A DNA stretch of 64,000 nucleotides, from assembly GCA_963700885.1 (NCBI GenBank), contig CAVOZJ010000016.1, positions 308,147 to 372,146 of the forward strand, read 5' to 3'. Below the pieces are notes generated by a model, which worked only from the letters and a program-made list of their open reading frames with translations, made no database searches and had not been told where the DNA came from. Within the stretch, counting starts at the first letter, position 1, and each line of letters opens with the position of its first letter. The stretch is from Anderseniella sp963700885 (lineage in GTDB: Bacteria; Pseudomonadota; Alphaproteobacteria; Rhizobiales; Aestuariivirgaceae). Shown here one piece after another: positions 25,026 to 35,277 of this stretch. Both the position numbers and the translations under genes were made by a program.

Positions 25026-26120
25026 ATGACAGTCCAGCGTCAGGTTACAGTATGGTTAGTCGTTCTTGCTGTGTTTGTTTCATTCATGTGGCTGTTTGCT
25101 GACATCCTGCTCCCGTTCATCGCAGGCATTGTACTGGCGTATTTCCTTGATCCGGTTGCAGATGCGCTTGAACGCCTGAAACTGCCGCGATTGGCGGCGA
25201 CACTGATAATCGTATTGACCAGCGTTCTGGCGCTTGTGCTGATGTTGTTGCTGATTGCACCGCTTATCGGAGATCAGATAGGCAAATTTGCCGAACGGTT
25301 GCCGTCCAGCGTGTCAACACTGGTAACACTGTTCAATGATACGGCACCGGTCTGGTTGAAGGATGCCCTGGCAAAATCAAGTGCTACCCTGCCGGAGACT
25401 GGAGCTGATATAGCAACCAAAGCCGCCGGATGGGTGGCCAAACTATTGCAGTCCCTGCTGTCAGGAGGCCTGGCGCTGTTCAACATGATGTCCCTGTTGA
25501 TCATCACGCCGCTGGTTACGTTCTACATGTTGAACGACTGGGACCGATTGATCGCCCGTGTCGATGGCTGGGTGCCACGAGACCATGTTACGACGGTACG
25601 CAGCATCGCCCGTGATGTCGATGCAGCCATGGCGGGTTTTATCCGTGGACAGGGGACGGTCTGTATGCTGTTGGGACTGTTCTATGCTGCTGCTTTGATT
25701 GCTGCGGGTTTGAATTTTGGACTGCTCATAGGTTTGACAGCAGGACTTCTGTCATTCATTCCATTCGTTGGCGCTGCCATCGGTGGTGTTCTGGCCATCG
25801 CCACTGCCCTGGTGCAGTTCTGGCCGGACTGGCTACAGATCCTGATCATTGCCGGAGTTTTTGCGGTTGGTCAGTTTGTCGAGGGAAACTTCTTGTCTCC
25901 CAAACTCGTTGGCAAATCCGTTGGATTGCATCCGGTCTGGTTGATGTTTGCCCTGCTGGCATTCGGTTTTCTGTTTGGCTTTGCAGGCATACTTCTGGCG
26001 GTACCGCTCGCTGCAGCCATTGGGGTTTTGTCCCGGTTTTTCCTGAACCGGTATCTCGCTTCAAACCTCTATCGGGGTACCGCAAAAACGACCGATCTTG
26101 CACCATCCGGGGATGAATGA
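25026..26120 (+). CDS. AI-2E family (PerM-like) membrane transporter
   Basis: A 364-residue protein with the AI-2E family layout: two N-terminal helix pairs (WLFADILLPFIAGIVLAYFL), a soluble domain (residues ~75-145) rich in Lys and Asp, and about five C-terminal helices with GLLSFIPFVGAAIGGVLAI and FVEGNFLSPKLVGKSVGLHP, the latter a family hallmark. The start is ATG 25026 with AGGAG 8 bases upstream; the GTG at 25017 would overlap the previous stop. Homologues include putative exporters and Na+/H+ antiporters, so the transported molecule is unknown. It overlaps hdaA by 8 bases. Confidence 0.88.
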   Translation: MTVQRQVTVWLVVLAVFVSFMWLFADILLPFIAGIVLAYFLDPVADALERLKLPRLAATLIIVLTSVLALVLMLLLIAPLIGDQIGKFAERLPSSVSTLVTLFNDTAPVWLKDALAKSSATLPETGADIATKAAGWVAKLLQSLLSGGLALFNMMSLLIITPLVTFYMLNDWDRLIARVDGWVPRDHVTTVRSIARDVDAAMAGFIRGQGTVCMLLGLFYAAALIAAGLNFGLLIGLTAGLLSFIPFVGAAIGGVLAIATALVQFWPDWLQILIIAGVFAVGQFVEGNFLSPKLVGKSVGLHPVWLMFALLAFGFLFGFAGILLAVPLAAAIGVLSRFFLNRYLASNLYRGTAKTTDLAPSGDE

Positions 26121-26826
26121 AAGCGTGCCAGGAAGATCTACAGAACAACTCGCACTGGATCTGCCGCATCGCGTGGCGACCGGGCGCGATGACTTCCTGG
26201 TGTCGGGAGCCAACCAGGCAGCCGTGGCGGCAGTTGACGCGTGGCCCAGATGGCCCTCTCCAGTGCTTGTGCTTGTGGGCGCTGCCGGTTCCGGCAAGAG
26301 CCATCTGTGTGACGTGTGGCGCACAAATGCAGGTGCCAGCATTGTTTCCGCCAGTGAACTGAACACAACGAACGTGGCAAGGCTCATGCTGGCGGGAGCT
26401 GTTGCCGTTGAAGATGCGCCCGGCGGATTTCTTGATGAAACCGCTTTGTTTCATTTGATCAATCTGGCGCGGGAAAGTTCTGGCAGCGTGTTGATCACTT
26501 CCGAAGAGTTCCCGGCACGCTGGAATATTGCATTGCCCGATCTTGTTTCACGCCTCAAGGCCGCGCAGGTCGCAAGCCTGGGTGATCCTGACGATGAACT
26601 GTTACGCGGCTTGCTGGTGAAGCAGTTCACCGACCGGCAACTGCGCGTCGAGGAAGCTGCGATCAGTTACATGCTGCTGCGTATGGAGCGATCATTTGAG
26701 GCCGCACGATCTCTGGTTGCCAAAATCGATGCACGTGCCCTGACTGAGCGAGCTGAAATAACCCGAAAACTGGTGGCCCGGGTGATGCGGGAAGACACCC
26801 AACCGGACGAGGTCGAAGACAAGTGA
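26113..26826 (+). CDS. hdaA: DnaA-related AAA+ regulator HdaA
   Basis: A 237-residue protein resembling the AAA+ domain of DnaA without the DNA-binding domain. Its N-terminus carries the clamp-binding-like sequence TEQLALDLP, expected for Hda proteins that meet the beta-clamp and stimulate DnaA-ATP hydrolysis. GAAGSGKSH is Walker A (residues ~56-64), and VEDAPGGFLDE the Walker B area. The C-terminal LLRMERSFEAARSLVAKID matches sensor II. This matches the replication regulator that limits reinitiation in alphaproteobacteria. It overlaps the perM-like gene. Confidence 0.9.
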   Translation: MNESVPGRSTEQLALDLPHRVATGRDDFLVSGANQAAVAAVDAWPRWPSPVLVLVGAAGSGKSHLCDVWRTNAGASIVSASELNTTNVARLMLAGAVAVEDAPGGFLDETALFHLINLARESSGSVLITSEEFPARWNIALPDLVSRLKAAQVASLGDPDDELLRGLLVKQFTDRQLRVEEAAISYMLLRMERSFEAARSLVAKIDARALTERAEITRKLVARVMREDTQPDEVEDK

Positions 26827-26950
26827 AAGTTGATTAACACTCTTTGTCCGGCTGCATTGGGGACAGCGTCATGGATATGTTATACAACTTTATCACAACA
26901 ATGCCCGGTTGATTGATTAGCGGTTCGTCCAACCTGCGGGAAAACCAGAA

Positions 26951-29164
26951 ATGAATCTTGAAAATCAAGACAAAAGGGAATTGGCAATCGCTACGGCTGC
27001 GGCTGCCGACACGAATGTTGATGGGGCTGCGATCAACTCGCCGAAACGATTCTTCAATCGCGAACTGTCGTGGCTCGGATTCAACTACCGCGTCCTTATG
27101 GAAGCCAGGAACACGGCGCATCCACTATTTGAGCGGTTGCGTTTTCTGTCCATTTCGGGAAACAACCTGGACGAATTTTACATGGTTCGAGTTGCCGGAC
27201 TGGCGGCCCAGATACGTGAAGGTGTCACCGGTGTGTCGCAGGATGGCCTGACACCCGCCGAACAGTTGGCCAGCGTGCGTGCCGAGGCGAGCCAATTGAT
27301 GAAAGAGCAGGACGAACGCTGGCGTACCTTGCGCAAGGAACTTCAGGTCAACCGCGTTGAACTCATCAATACCGATCAACTGACGCGCAAGGACCGGACA
27401 TGGCTTGATGAACGGTTTCATGAACAAGTCCTGCTGGTTCTGACGCCCATTGCCATAGATCCGGCTCATCCGTTTCCGTTCCTGCCCAATCGTGGCCTGA
27501 TGATTGCACTTCAACTGGTGCGCAAGTCTGATGCAGAGCACATGAAGGCCCTGGTACAGGTGCCGCAGCAACTTGAACGGTTTACGCGTTTGCCTGACGG
27601 CGAAACGGATGATGGCCTGCCGGTTGCCCGCTTCATCATGATAGAAGACATGATAGCCCATTTCGTACCGCGCCTGTTCCCGGGCTATCAACTGCAGGGC
27701 AGGGGCATATTCCGCATCCTTCGAGACAGTGATATCGAGGTTGAGGAAGAAGCCGAAGATCTCGTCCGGTATTTTGAACGCGCCCTGAAACGCCGGCGCC
27801 GCGGCAGTGTTGTGCGCCTGGAAGTCGATGCCGGTTGCCCGGAAATTCTTCGCACCTTCATTGCACGCGAACTCAAGGCGGAAGCGGATGCCATTGCCAT
27901 GTGCGACGGAGTGGTCGGTTACGCTGATACATCACAGCTCATCCTTGATGATATGCCGGAGCACAAATTCCCGCCTTACAATCCGCGTTTTCCGGAACGC
28001 ATTCGAGATCATGGTGGCGACTGCTTTGCCGCCATCCGGCAGAAAGACATCATTGTTCATCATCCTTATGAATTGTTTGATGTAGTGGTGCAGTTTGTCC
28101 GCCAGGCGGCGGCTGACCCCGACGTGGTTGCCATCAAGCAGACACTGTATCGCACCTCCAATCAGAGCCCGATCATAGAAGCGCTCGTCATGGCTGCTGA
28201 AGCAGGCAAATCGGTTATGGCGCTGGTCGAACTCAAAGCGCGTTTCGACGAGGAAAAAAACATCCAGTGGGCGCGTAACCTCGAGCGCGCCGGTGTGCAG
28301 GTGGTTTTCGGTTTCGTGGAATTGAAAACCCATGCCAAGGCATCAATGGTTGTGCGCCGAGAAGGAGGTCAACTGAGAACCTATGTTCATTATGGCACCG
28401 GTAATTATCATCCGATCACAGCCCGCATATACACGGACCTGTCGTTTTTTACCTGTGATCCGGCCTTGTGTCGCGACGCTGCACGGCTGTTCAACTACGT
28501 CTCCAGCTATGCTGAACCCACTGAACTGGAACGTATCGCGGTGTCCCCGCTTACGCTGAGCAAGCGTTTGATTTCGCATATCGAGGAAGAAATTACTCAC
28601 GCAACGGCTGGCAGGCCGGCGGCCATCTGGGCAAAAATGAACTCACTGGTGGATGTGGATATTATTGATGCGTTGTATCGGGCCAGCAGTGCCGGCGTTC
28701 GGATTGAACTTGTTATCCGTGGTATTTGCTGCCTCAGACCGGGGCTGCCGGGGCTGTCTGAAAACATCCGGGTAAAATCCATCATTGGGCGCTTCCTGGA
28801 GCATTCGCGCATTGTGTGTTTTGGCAATGGCGACGGATTACCCAGCAAAAAAGCGCGAGTCTATATTTCTTCTGCCGACTGGATGCCGCGCAATCTGCAC
28901 CGGCGTGTTGAAACACTTGTGCCGTTAGACACGCCAACTGTCCATCAGCAGGTTTTGGATCAGATCATGGTTGCCAATCTGAGAGACAATCAGCAGAGCT
29001 GGCAGCTTATGTCCGACGGCAGTTCGCAGCGTGTCGCGCCCGGTCCCGGGGAAGAGTCTTTCAACGCACATGACTACTTTATGAACAACCCATCACTATC
29101 CGGACGTGGAAGTTCTTTGAAAGATAGCCTGCCACCTGCTATTGCCGGTCGTCAGAAAAAATGA
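26951..29164 (+). CDS. ppk1: Polyphosphate kinase 1
   Basis: A 737-residue enzyme making polyphosphate from ATP. The N domain starts with FFNRELSWLGFNYRVLMEA, the H domain follows, and the two phospholipase-D-like C domains contain VELKTHAKASMVVRREGG with the phosphorylated His at residue 461, plus HYGTGNYHPITARIYTDLSF and SADWMPRNLHRRVET. Some 124 bases separate it from hdaA, enough for its own promoter. It is followed by ppx after 50 bases, so both directions of polyphosphate metabolism may be made together. Confidence 0.97.
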   Translation: MNLENQDKRELAIATAAAADTNVDGAAINSPKRFFNRELSWLGFNYRVLMEARNTAHPLFERLRFLSISGNNLDEFYMVRVAGLAAQIREGVTGVSQDGLTPAEQLASVRAEASQLMKEQDERWRTLRKELQVNRVELINTDQLTRKDRTWLDERFHEQVLLVLTPIAIDPAHPFPFLPNRGLMIALQLVRKSDAEHMKALVQVPQQLERFTRLPDGETDDGLPVARFIMIEDMIAHFVPRLFPGYQLQGRGIFRILRDSDIEVEEEAEDLVRYFERALKRRRRGSVVRLEVDAGCPEILRTFIARELKAEADAIAMCDGVVGYADTSQLILDDMPEHKFPPYNPRFPERIRDHGGDCFAAIRQKDIIVHHPYELFDVVVQFVRQAAADPDVVAIKQTLYRTSNQSPIIEALVMAAEAGKSVMALVELKARFDEEKNIQWARNLERAGVQVVFGFVELKTHAKASMVVRREGGQLRTYVHYGTGNYHPITARIYTDLSFFTCDPALCRDAARLFNYVSSYAEPTELERIAVSPLTLSKRLISHIEEEITHATAGRPAAIWAKMNSLVDVDIIDALYRASSAGVRIELVIRGICCLRPGLPGLSENIRVKSIIGRFLEHSRIVCFGNGDGLPSKKARVYISSADWMPRNLHRRVETLVPLDTPTVHQQVLDQIMVANLRDNQQSWQLMSDGSSQRVAPGPGEESFNAHDYFMNNPSLSGRGSSLKDSLPPAIAGRQKK

Positions 29165-29214
29165 GCGGTCAGGTCTTGATTCTGAACTGCAGTTGAAAAG
29201 CGGAGCAGGTCTGA

Positions 29215-30726
29215 ATGAATCCGGCCAAAAAACTCGACAGGATTTCAGGCGCTCCCCCGGTTGCAGTGGTGGATATCGGATCAAACTCCGTACGATTGGT
29301 TGTATATGATGGCCTTCGCCGCGCGCCTTCGCCCTTGTTTAATGAAAAAGTATTGTGCGCACTTGGTCGTGGTGTAGCTGAAACCGGAGCGCTGGATGCC
29401 GTTGCGTCCGAGCGTGCCCTGAACGCCCTCCGGCGATTCCGGGCACTGTGCGACCAGACAAAGGTCAGCGAAGTTTTTGCAGTGGCCACCGCTGCAGTAC
29501 GCGAAGCAACCAACGGCCACGAATTCATCACCAAGGCCCGGAAACGGCTCGGCGTCGATATTGGTGTTCTGACAGGGCGTCAGGAGGCGACTTTTGCAGC
29601 AAAGGGAGTGCTGTCAGGCATTCCTGATGCCGACGGAATTGTCGGTGATCTCGGCGGCGGCAGCCTTGAGCTTGTAGACGTTTCAATGGGTAAACTGCGC
29701 GACGGTATAACACTTCCATTGGGGCCGTTACGAATTTTGGGTGAAGCCGGCCCGGATGTCGACGAGGCAGCGAAATATGTCGATGCGCAGCTGGACCGTG
29801 CAAAACTTCTGCAGAATCTCGCTGGCCGCACATTTTATAGTGTTGGCGGCGCCTGGCGAAATCTGGCCCGTCTGCACATGGCGCAGACTCATTATCCGCT
29901 GATCATAATTCAAGGCTACACAATTGATCACTCGACGGCATTGTCACTGGCTGACTTCGTATCCCGTCTGTCCCCGGACACCCTCAGGGGGATTGACGCT
30001 GTTTCAAACAGCCGGTCTGAAACATTACCGATGGCGGCACTGGTACTGGAGCGGCTATTGGCGCGAACCCAGCCGAAGACCGTGATGACGTCGATATACG
30101 GTCTTCGTGAAGGTCTGTTGTTTGGCAAGCTGAAGAAACGGGTCCGGGATAGCGATCCGCTGTTGAATGCAAGTTGGGATTTTGCCAAACGTTACGCGCG
30201 ATCTCCGCATCACGAACTGGAATTGTGTGACTGGACCAACAACCTGTTTGTCACCGGCACGCTGACCGAGACCGAGGAGGAGAGGCGTTTGCGCCATGCC
30301 GCATGTATGTTGGCTGACATATCGTGGCGGGCAAATCCTGACTACAGGTCAGGCCGTGCACTGACCATCATTTCACAGGCCTCTGTTGTTGGTGTGGATC
30401 ATCCAGGACGTTTGTTCATGGCGCTGGCGGTGTTCTTTCGCTACCAGGGCATCAACTCCAAGGATGCGCCGCGGGAGTTTGTCGACCTGATCCCTGAAGA
30501 CTGGCTGGAGCGTGCGCGTATCCTGGCTGGTGCCATGCGTCTTGCCTATGTGCTGACTGGCGCAATGACAGGTCTTTTACCCAAGATTGAACTGTTCATC
30601 GACGGCAAAAAACTCGTGCTTGGTTTGCCGAAGAAACTGACTGATCTCTACGGTGAATCAGTCGAGAAGAAGTTGAAACAGTTGGCTGGCGCCATGGGTC
30701 TTGAGGCGGACATACGGCTCGGATAA
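29215..30726 (+). CDS. ppx: Exopolyphosphatase / Ppx-GppA phosphatase
   Basis: A 503-residue protein of the actin-like ATPase fold. Phosphate-binding loops are VAVVDIGSNSVRLVVYD at the N-terminus and VGDLGGGSLELVDV near residue 142; TLPLGPLRILGE follows. The C-terminal half (from about residue 310) is the HD-like helical domain of longer Ppx proteins. It hydrolyses polyphosphate end groups or pppGpp; which one cannot be told from sequence. It lies directly behind ppk1 and ends 11 bases before the convergent rnd stop. Confidence 0.92.
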   Translation: MNPAKKLDRISGAPPVAVVDIGSNSVRLVVYDGLRRAPSPLFNEKVLCALGRGVAETGALDAVASERALNALRRFRALCDQTKVSEVFAVATAAVREATNGHEFITKARKRLGVDIGVLTGRQEATFAAKGVLSGIPDADGIVGDLGGGSLELVDVSMGKLRDGITLPLGPLRILGEAGPDVDEAAKYVDAQLDRAKLLQNLAGRTFYSVGGAWRNLARLHMAQTHYPLIIIQGYTIDHSTALSLADFVSRLSPDTLRGIDAVSNSRSETLPMAALVLERLLARTQPKTVMTSIYGLREGLLFGKLKKRVRDSDPLLNASWDFAKRYARSPHHELELCDWTNNLFVTGTLTETEEERRLRHAACMLADISWRANPDYRSGRALTIISQASVVGVDHPGRLFMALAVFFRYQGINSKDAPREFVDLIPEDWLERARILAGAMRLAYVLTGAMTGLLPKIELFIDGKKLVLGLPKKLTDLYGESVEKKLKQLAGAMGLEADIRLG

Positions 30727-30737
30727 ACAGGACCGGC

Positions 30738-31889
30738 TTATGCACTGAAAATATCCGGCTTGCCATCGCGGATTCCGATTGCGAGCTTGCCTGCTTTCAA
30801 TCCCTGGGCGACCTCGCCAAACAGGTCGTGACGCCAGCCGCGCATCATCTGCAAATGATCGCCGCCATTGCCGGCAAATTCCTCTATGTCGGCTGCATTG
30901 GCTATCAGGCGCGGGGCAATGTTTTCACGTTCGCATACCACTTTGAGGCCCAGTTTCAATATATCCGCAATGGCTGAAGCGCCTTCCGGTTGTGGGCTCT
31001 TTGACGGTCCAAGCGAGGGAAGTTTTTCCCTGGGTGTTGCAAGGCCTGTTTCAATGGCACGAAGAATTTCATCTCCCAACCCGCCGTCTGCCAGACCGCG
31101 CGGCAATCCACGCAACTTGGCCAGCCCTGCCTTGTCGCGTGGGGCCTGTGTCGCGAGTTCTGAAATCGCATCATCCTTTATTATACGATTGCGCGGCATG
31201 TTTTTTGATTGTGCGCGTTCTTCGCGCCACCTGGCCAGTGCAACGGCAACGCCCAGCTGCCTGACATTTCGAGGACGGAACTTCAAACGCTTCCATGCAT
31301 CTTCCGGATTGGAGATGTAGGTTTCGGCGGATGCGATCACATCCATTTCTTCTGCCAGCCATGGCGTGCGGCCATTCTCAGTCAGCATATCGCGAAGTTT
31401 TTCATAGACCACTCGCAGGTGGGTTACGTCTGATAGCGCATAGGACAGCTGTTTGCTGGTCAGAGGCCGCCGGGCCCAGTCGGTAAATCGGGAAGATTTG
31501 TCTATTTGTTGCCCGGCCAGCTTGCGAACCAGCGCTTCATAGCCAACCTGATCGCCAAATCCACATACCATGGCGGCAATCTGGGTATCAAAGATTGGAG
31601 TCGGCGTAGTGCCGGTGGCTTCCACGAAGATCTCCACATCCTGCCGTGCGGCATGAAACACTTTCAGTACGGCATTGTTGGCCATCAGCTGATGGAAAGG
31701 AGCAAGGTCGATGCCGTCTGCCATTGGGTCAATTACGGCTTCTTCGCTGGTTCCGGCAACCTGGATGAGACACAGGATTGGCCAGAACGTATGTTCACGC
31801 ATGAATTCGGTATCCACAGTCACATAGGTGTCTGTGGAAAGCGCTTTACAAAGGCGGGCGAGGTCGTCGGTCGTGGTAATGATTTTCAT
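30738..31889 (-). CDS. rnd: Ribonuclease D
   Basis: A 383-residue 3'-5' exoribonuclease that trims tRNA precursors. DEDDy motifs are VTVDTEFMREHTFWPILCLI (ExoI), VFHAARQDVEIF (ExoII) and LSYALSDVTHLRVVYEKL (ExoIII with Tyr and Asp). HRDC domains occupy the second half, with ARWREERAQSKNMPRNRIIK typical for the first. ATG 31889 is chosen; the open frame begins at TTG 31901. Convergent with ppx. It is commonly next to aspS in Rhizobiales; here an MFS gene lies between. Confidence 0.93.
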   Translation of the reverse strand: MKIITTTDDLARLCKALSTDTYVTVDTEFMREHTFWPILCLIQVAGTSEEAVIDPMADGIDLAPFHQLMANNAVLKVFHAARQDVEIFVEATGTTPTPIFDTQIAAMVCGFGDQVGYEALVRKLAGQQIDKSSRFTDWARRPLTSKQLSYALSDVTHLRVVYEKLRDMLTENGRTPWLAEEMDVIASAETYISNPEDAWKRLKFRPRNVRQLGVAVALARWREERAQSKNMPRNRIIKDDAISELATQAPRDKAGLAKLRGLPRGLADGGLGDEILRAIETGLATPREKLPSLGPSKSPQPEGASAIADILKLGLKVVCERENIAPRLIANAADIEEFAGNGGDHLQMMRGWRHDLFGEVAQGLKAGKLAIGIRDGKPDIFSA

Positions 31890-31959
31890 GGGCAGGGACA
31901 AAGCCAGAATGTTGAACGTAAATCAAGCAGATCAGATCAATCTGCTTGCAGAATGCCGG

Positions 31960-33204
31960 TCAATCGATTTTTCGCGCCGCCTTGCTCGCAGCTTTATGAG
32001 CCAAACGGTACATTACCGGAGACGTTCTGAGCAGGGTTGCATAGCGCTTTTTGGTTTTCATGTCAGGCGTATTGCGAACTGTTATTCTCCACAATGTCAC
32101 AGCTACCAGGCTCAAATGGACGATGCTGGTGTAGGTGAAGAAAAAGTCCGGGCCAAACACCGACAACACCTGCGCTGCTACAAACGGCCCTATCATGGCG
32201 CCCAGTGAGAAAAAGAAACTCAACCCGGCAGCCACAATGACATACTGCCCCGGTTTGGCACGGTCATTGGCATGTGCCGCTGATAGTGAATACAGCGGCA
32301 GGGCGAACGCGCCGAACATGAAGATGCCGATTAGAGCCAGGGTGGGTGATGTTCCCGCCATACTTGACAACAAGAAACCGGATGCAGCCGCACCCACCGT
32401 AGCGATGATCAGGACCCAGCGCCGGTCCAGCCGATCCGATAACCACCCGAGTGGTAATTGCAACACCGCCCCTCCAACGATTCCGGCACTCATGAAAGTA
32501 GCAATACCTGTCGTGTCGAAGCCGATCTCTGATGCATAGATCGGGCCCATCAACCGGAACGTCGAATTGGTCATCCCTATTGTGATGCAGCCGAAACATG
32601 CCAACGGTGATATGGCCCATATGCTTGGTATGGAAAACCTGAAATCATCGGGAGGTTTTGGCGCGGTTCTGTCCATCAGCGAAATCGGCACCAGAGACAG
32701 ACTGGTCATGATGGCGGCAATCGCGAATATGGCAAATCCATAGGCGCCCACTACCGGCAAAAGGAACTGTGAACCGGTAACGGCAGCCAGATCCACCATT
32801 CGATAGACCGAAAGGGTGCTCGCGCGGTGGGCGTTGTCAACCGATGCATTGAGCCAGCTCTCAATGACCATGAACAGACCGGCAAAACAGAAACCCGAGA
32901 TGAAGCGCAGTCCGATCCAGGCAAATGGATCAAGCCACAAGACCATGGTCAGCGATGCCGATGCGGCAATTGAGGCCAAACCGGAGAAAACCCGAATATG
33001 GCCAACTGCCCGAATAAGCCTGGCCGTAAACAGGCACGACAACATGAAGCCGGCATAATAGCCGGTTCCCATCAGCCCGATCAGTGAGGGATCAAATGAT
33101 TCATGGCTTGAGCGCAGGGCAATCAAAGTGCCCTGCAGGCCATTTCCGGCTAGCAGAATTGCTGCTGCAGCCAGCAGTGGTGAAAGGGGAAGCAGGAATT
33201 TCAT
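31960..33204 (-). CDS. MFS transporter (YcaD-like)
   Basis: A 414-residue inner-membrane protein with 12 predicted helices. GTGYYAGFMLSCLFTARLIR around residue 44 and FISGFCFAGLFMVIESWLN around residue 103 are typical for the YcaD/UMF-like family of MFS permeases; ALPLYSLSAAHANDRAKPG is in the second half. The C-terminal tail is Lys-rich and cytoplasmic. Start ATG 33204; an upstream frame opens at 33222 with Arg-rich residues. The substrate is unknown. It is divergent from aspS. Confidence 0.88.
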   Translation of the reverse strand: MKFLLPLSPLLAAAAILLAGNGLQGTLIALRSSHESFDPSLIGLMGTGYYAGFMLSCLFTARLIRAVGHIRVFSGLASIAASASLTMVLWLDPFAWIGLRFISGFCFAGLFMVIESWLNASVDNAHRASTLSVYRMVDLAAVTGSQFLLPVVGAYGFAIFAIAAIMTSLSLVPISLMDRTAPKPPDDFRFSIPSIWAISPLACFGCITIGMTNSTFRLMGPIYASEIGFDTTGIATFMSAGIVGGAVLQLPLGWLSDRLDRRWVLIIATVGAAASGFLLSSMAGTSPTLALIGIFMFGAFALPLYSLSAAHANDRAKPGQYVIVAAGLSFFFSLGAMIGPFVAAQVLSVFGPDFFFTYTSIVHLSLVAVTLWRITVRNTPDMKTKKRYATLLRTSPVMYRLAHKAASKAARKID

Positions 33205-33358
33205 CGATCTGCGCCTGCGCAAGCAATAATAGTGCGTGCATCTGTCCTAGCCCCACGACCGTTCGTTCTCAAGGCATATCCTTGACAAACAAGCTGCCTC
33301 GTGCGTTTTTCCCGCGCATTCCAACGCACAAGTTCAATGTTTGCCAAGAGGGTTTCCC

Positions 33359-35143
33359 ATGCACGCCTATCGCAGCCATTCCTGCGCCCAGCTTACCGTG
33401 TCCAATGTGGGCGAGTCGGTCCGCCTTTCAGGCTGGGTACATCGCGTGCGAGACCATGGCGGTTTGCTGTTTATTGATCTTCGCGACCACTACGGCATGA
33501 CGCAGATAGTGGCGGACCCTGATTCGCCGGCGTTCAAAACAGCTGAGACGGTGCGCGGCGAATGGGTGATCCGTGTCGACGGTGAAGTTAGGGCGCGATC
33601 TGAAGAGACCGTCAATGCCAATCTGCCAACGGGGAAGGTGGAAGTTTTTGCGCGCGAGATTGAAGTTCTTTCCACAGCCTCGGAATTGCCGTTGCCGGTG
33701 TTTGGTGAACCAGACTATCCCGAAGACATCCGCCTGAAATACCGTTTCCTTGATTTGCGCCGTGAAACGCTGCACGCCAATATCATGAAGCGGTCGGCCA
33801 TCATTGCCAAAATGCGCAGCGAAATGGTGAATGCCGGGTTCAATGAGTTTTCAACCCCGATTCTGACTGCGTCGTCACCGGAAGGTGCGCGTGATTTTCT
33901 GGTGCCCAGCCGCATCCATCCCGGCAAGTTCTATGCATTGCCGCAGGCACCGCAACAGTACAAGCAACTGTTGATGGTTTCCGGTTTCGACAGATATTTT
34001 CAGATTGCACCGTGCTTCCGCGATGAAGATCCGCGTGCCGACCGGCTTCCGGGTGAATTCTATCAGCTTGATCTTGAGATGAGTTTTGTAACCCAGCACG
34101 ATGTGTTGAGCACCGTCGAGCCGGTCATGCGCAATGTGCTCGAGGCGTTCGCTGACGGCAAACCGGTTACCGAAAATTTCCCGCGCATCGCATATGCAGA
34201 TGCCATTCGCAAATATGGCTCCGACAAACCCGACCTGCGCAACCCGATTGAAATGCAGGCTGTGACGGAACATTTCGCCGGTTCCGGTTTCAAGGTATTT
34301 GCCGGCATGATCGCATCTGATCCGAAAGTTGAAATCTGGGCTATTCCGGCCAGGACGGGGGGCTCGCGGGCCTTCTGTGATCGCATGAATTCGTGGGCCC
34401 AGGGCGAGGGACAGCCTGGCCTGGGTTACATTTTCTGGCGCTCCGAAGGCGACAGTCTGGAAGGTGCTGGTCCACTGGCCAAGAACATCGGACCGGAACG
34501 CACTGAAGCCATTCGCACCCGGATGGGGCTTGCAGACGGGGATGCCTGTTTTTTCGTTGCAGGGTTGCCGGAGAAGTTCGCCGCCTTCGCTGGTGCTGCA
34601 CGTGACCGGGCAGGGGCTGAGTTGAAACTGATAGATGAAGATCGTTTTGAACTGGCCTGGATTGTCGATTTCCCGTTCTACGAGTACAACGAGGAAGAGA
34701 AGAAAATTGACTTTTCACACAATCCGTTCTCCATGCCGCAAGGCGAGATGGATGCATTGGAAAATCAGGATCCGCTTACCATCAAGGCATACCAGTATGA
34801 TCTGGTCTGCAATGGTTTCGAGATCGCGTCAGGTGGTATCCGCAATCACAAGCCCGAGACCATGGTCAAGGCATTCGAAATTGCCGGGTTGCCCAGGGAT
34901 GTAGTTGAACAACGCTTCGGCGGGCTCTATCGCGCATTCCAGTATGGCGCACCGCCCCACGGTGGTATGGCAGCCGGTGTTGACCGTGTTGTGATGTTGC
35001 TGTGTGGCACACGCAATCTGCGCGAGATCACGCTGTTTCCCATGAACCAGCAAGCCGCCGACCTGCTCATGGGCGCTCCGTCAGAAGCTGAGCCGCGCCA
35101 GTTGCGCGAACTGCATGTTCGATTGTCCCTGCCAAAGCAATAA
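33359..35143 (+). CDS. aspS: Aspartyl-tRNA synthetase
   Basis: A 594-residue class IIb synthetase. An N-terminal OB-fold anticodon-binding domain (VRLSGWVHRVRDHGGLLFID) precedes the catalytic domain with motif 2 CFRDEDPRADRLPGEFYQLD and motif 3 GAPPHGGMAAGVDRVVMLLC; the bacterial GAD insertion lies between. In many alphaproteobacteria the enzyme is of the non-discriminating kind and works with GatCAB, which the sequence alone does not decide. Start ATG 33359 has AGAGGG 6 bases upstream. Divergent from the MFS gene. Confidence 0.97.
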   Translation: MHAYRSHSCAQLTVSNVGESVRLSGWVHRVRDHGGLLFIDLRDHYGMTQIVADPDSPAFKTAETVRGEWVIRVDGEVRARSEETVNANLPTGKVEVFAREIEVLSTASELPLPVFGEPDYPEDIRLKYRFLDLRRETLHANIMKRSAIIAKMRSEMVNAGFNEFSTPILTASSPEGARDFLVPSRIHPGKFYALPQAPQQYKQLLMVSGFDRYFQIAPCFRDEDPRADRLPGEFYQLDLEMSFVTQHDVLSTVEPVMRNVLEAFADGKPVTENFPRIAYADAIRKYGSDKPDLRNPIEMQAVTEHFAGSGFKVFAGMIASDPKVEIWAIPARTGGSRAFCDRMNSWAQGEGQPGLGYIFWRSEGDSLEGAGPLAKNIGPERTEAIRTRMGLADGDACFFVAGLPEKFAAFAGAARDRAGAELKLIDEDRFELAWIVDFPFYEYNEEEKKIDFSHNPFSMPQGEMDALENQDPLTIKAYQYDLVCNGFEIASGGIRNHKPETMVKAFEIAGLPRDVVEQRFGGLYRAFQYGAPPHGGMAAGVDRVVMLLCGTRNLREITLFPMNQQAADLLMGAPSEAEPRQLRELHVRLSLPKQ

Positions 35144-35220
35144 CCTGATGGCGTCCACGGTGCCGGAGCAGTTTTTTAGGTTCTGATGATCCCGTGCAGA
35201 ACTGCGTCCGGTGCTGTTTT

Positions 35221-35251
35221 CACCGGGTGGAATGGCGATGTCCACCCGGTG
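35221..35251. terminator. 11-bp perfect hairpin between convergent genes
   Basis: CACCGGGTGGA (35221-35231) and TCCACCCGGTG (35241-35251) pair perfectly around a 9-base loop. It lies between the aspS stop (35143) and the stop of the convergent lectin-like gene (35278). Flanking T-runs are short (CTGTTTT on the left), so termination may be only partly intrinsic, but the position fits a shared bidirectional terminator. Confidence 0.55.
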
Positions 35252-35277
35252 TGCTGTTCTATCTGTGCCCTGGTGGT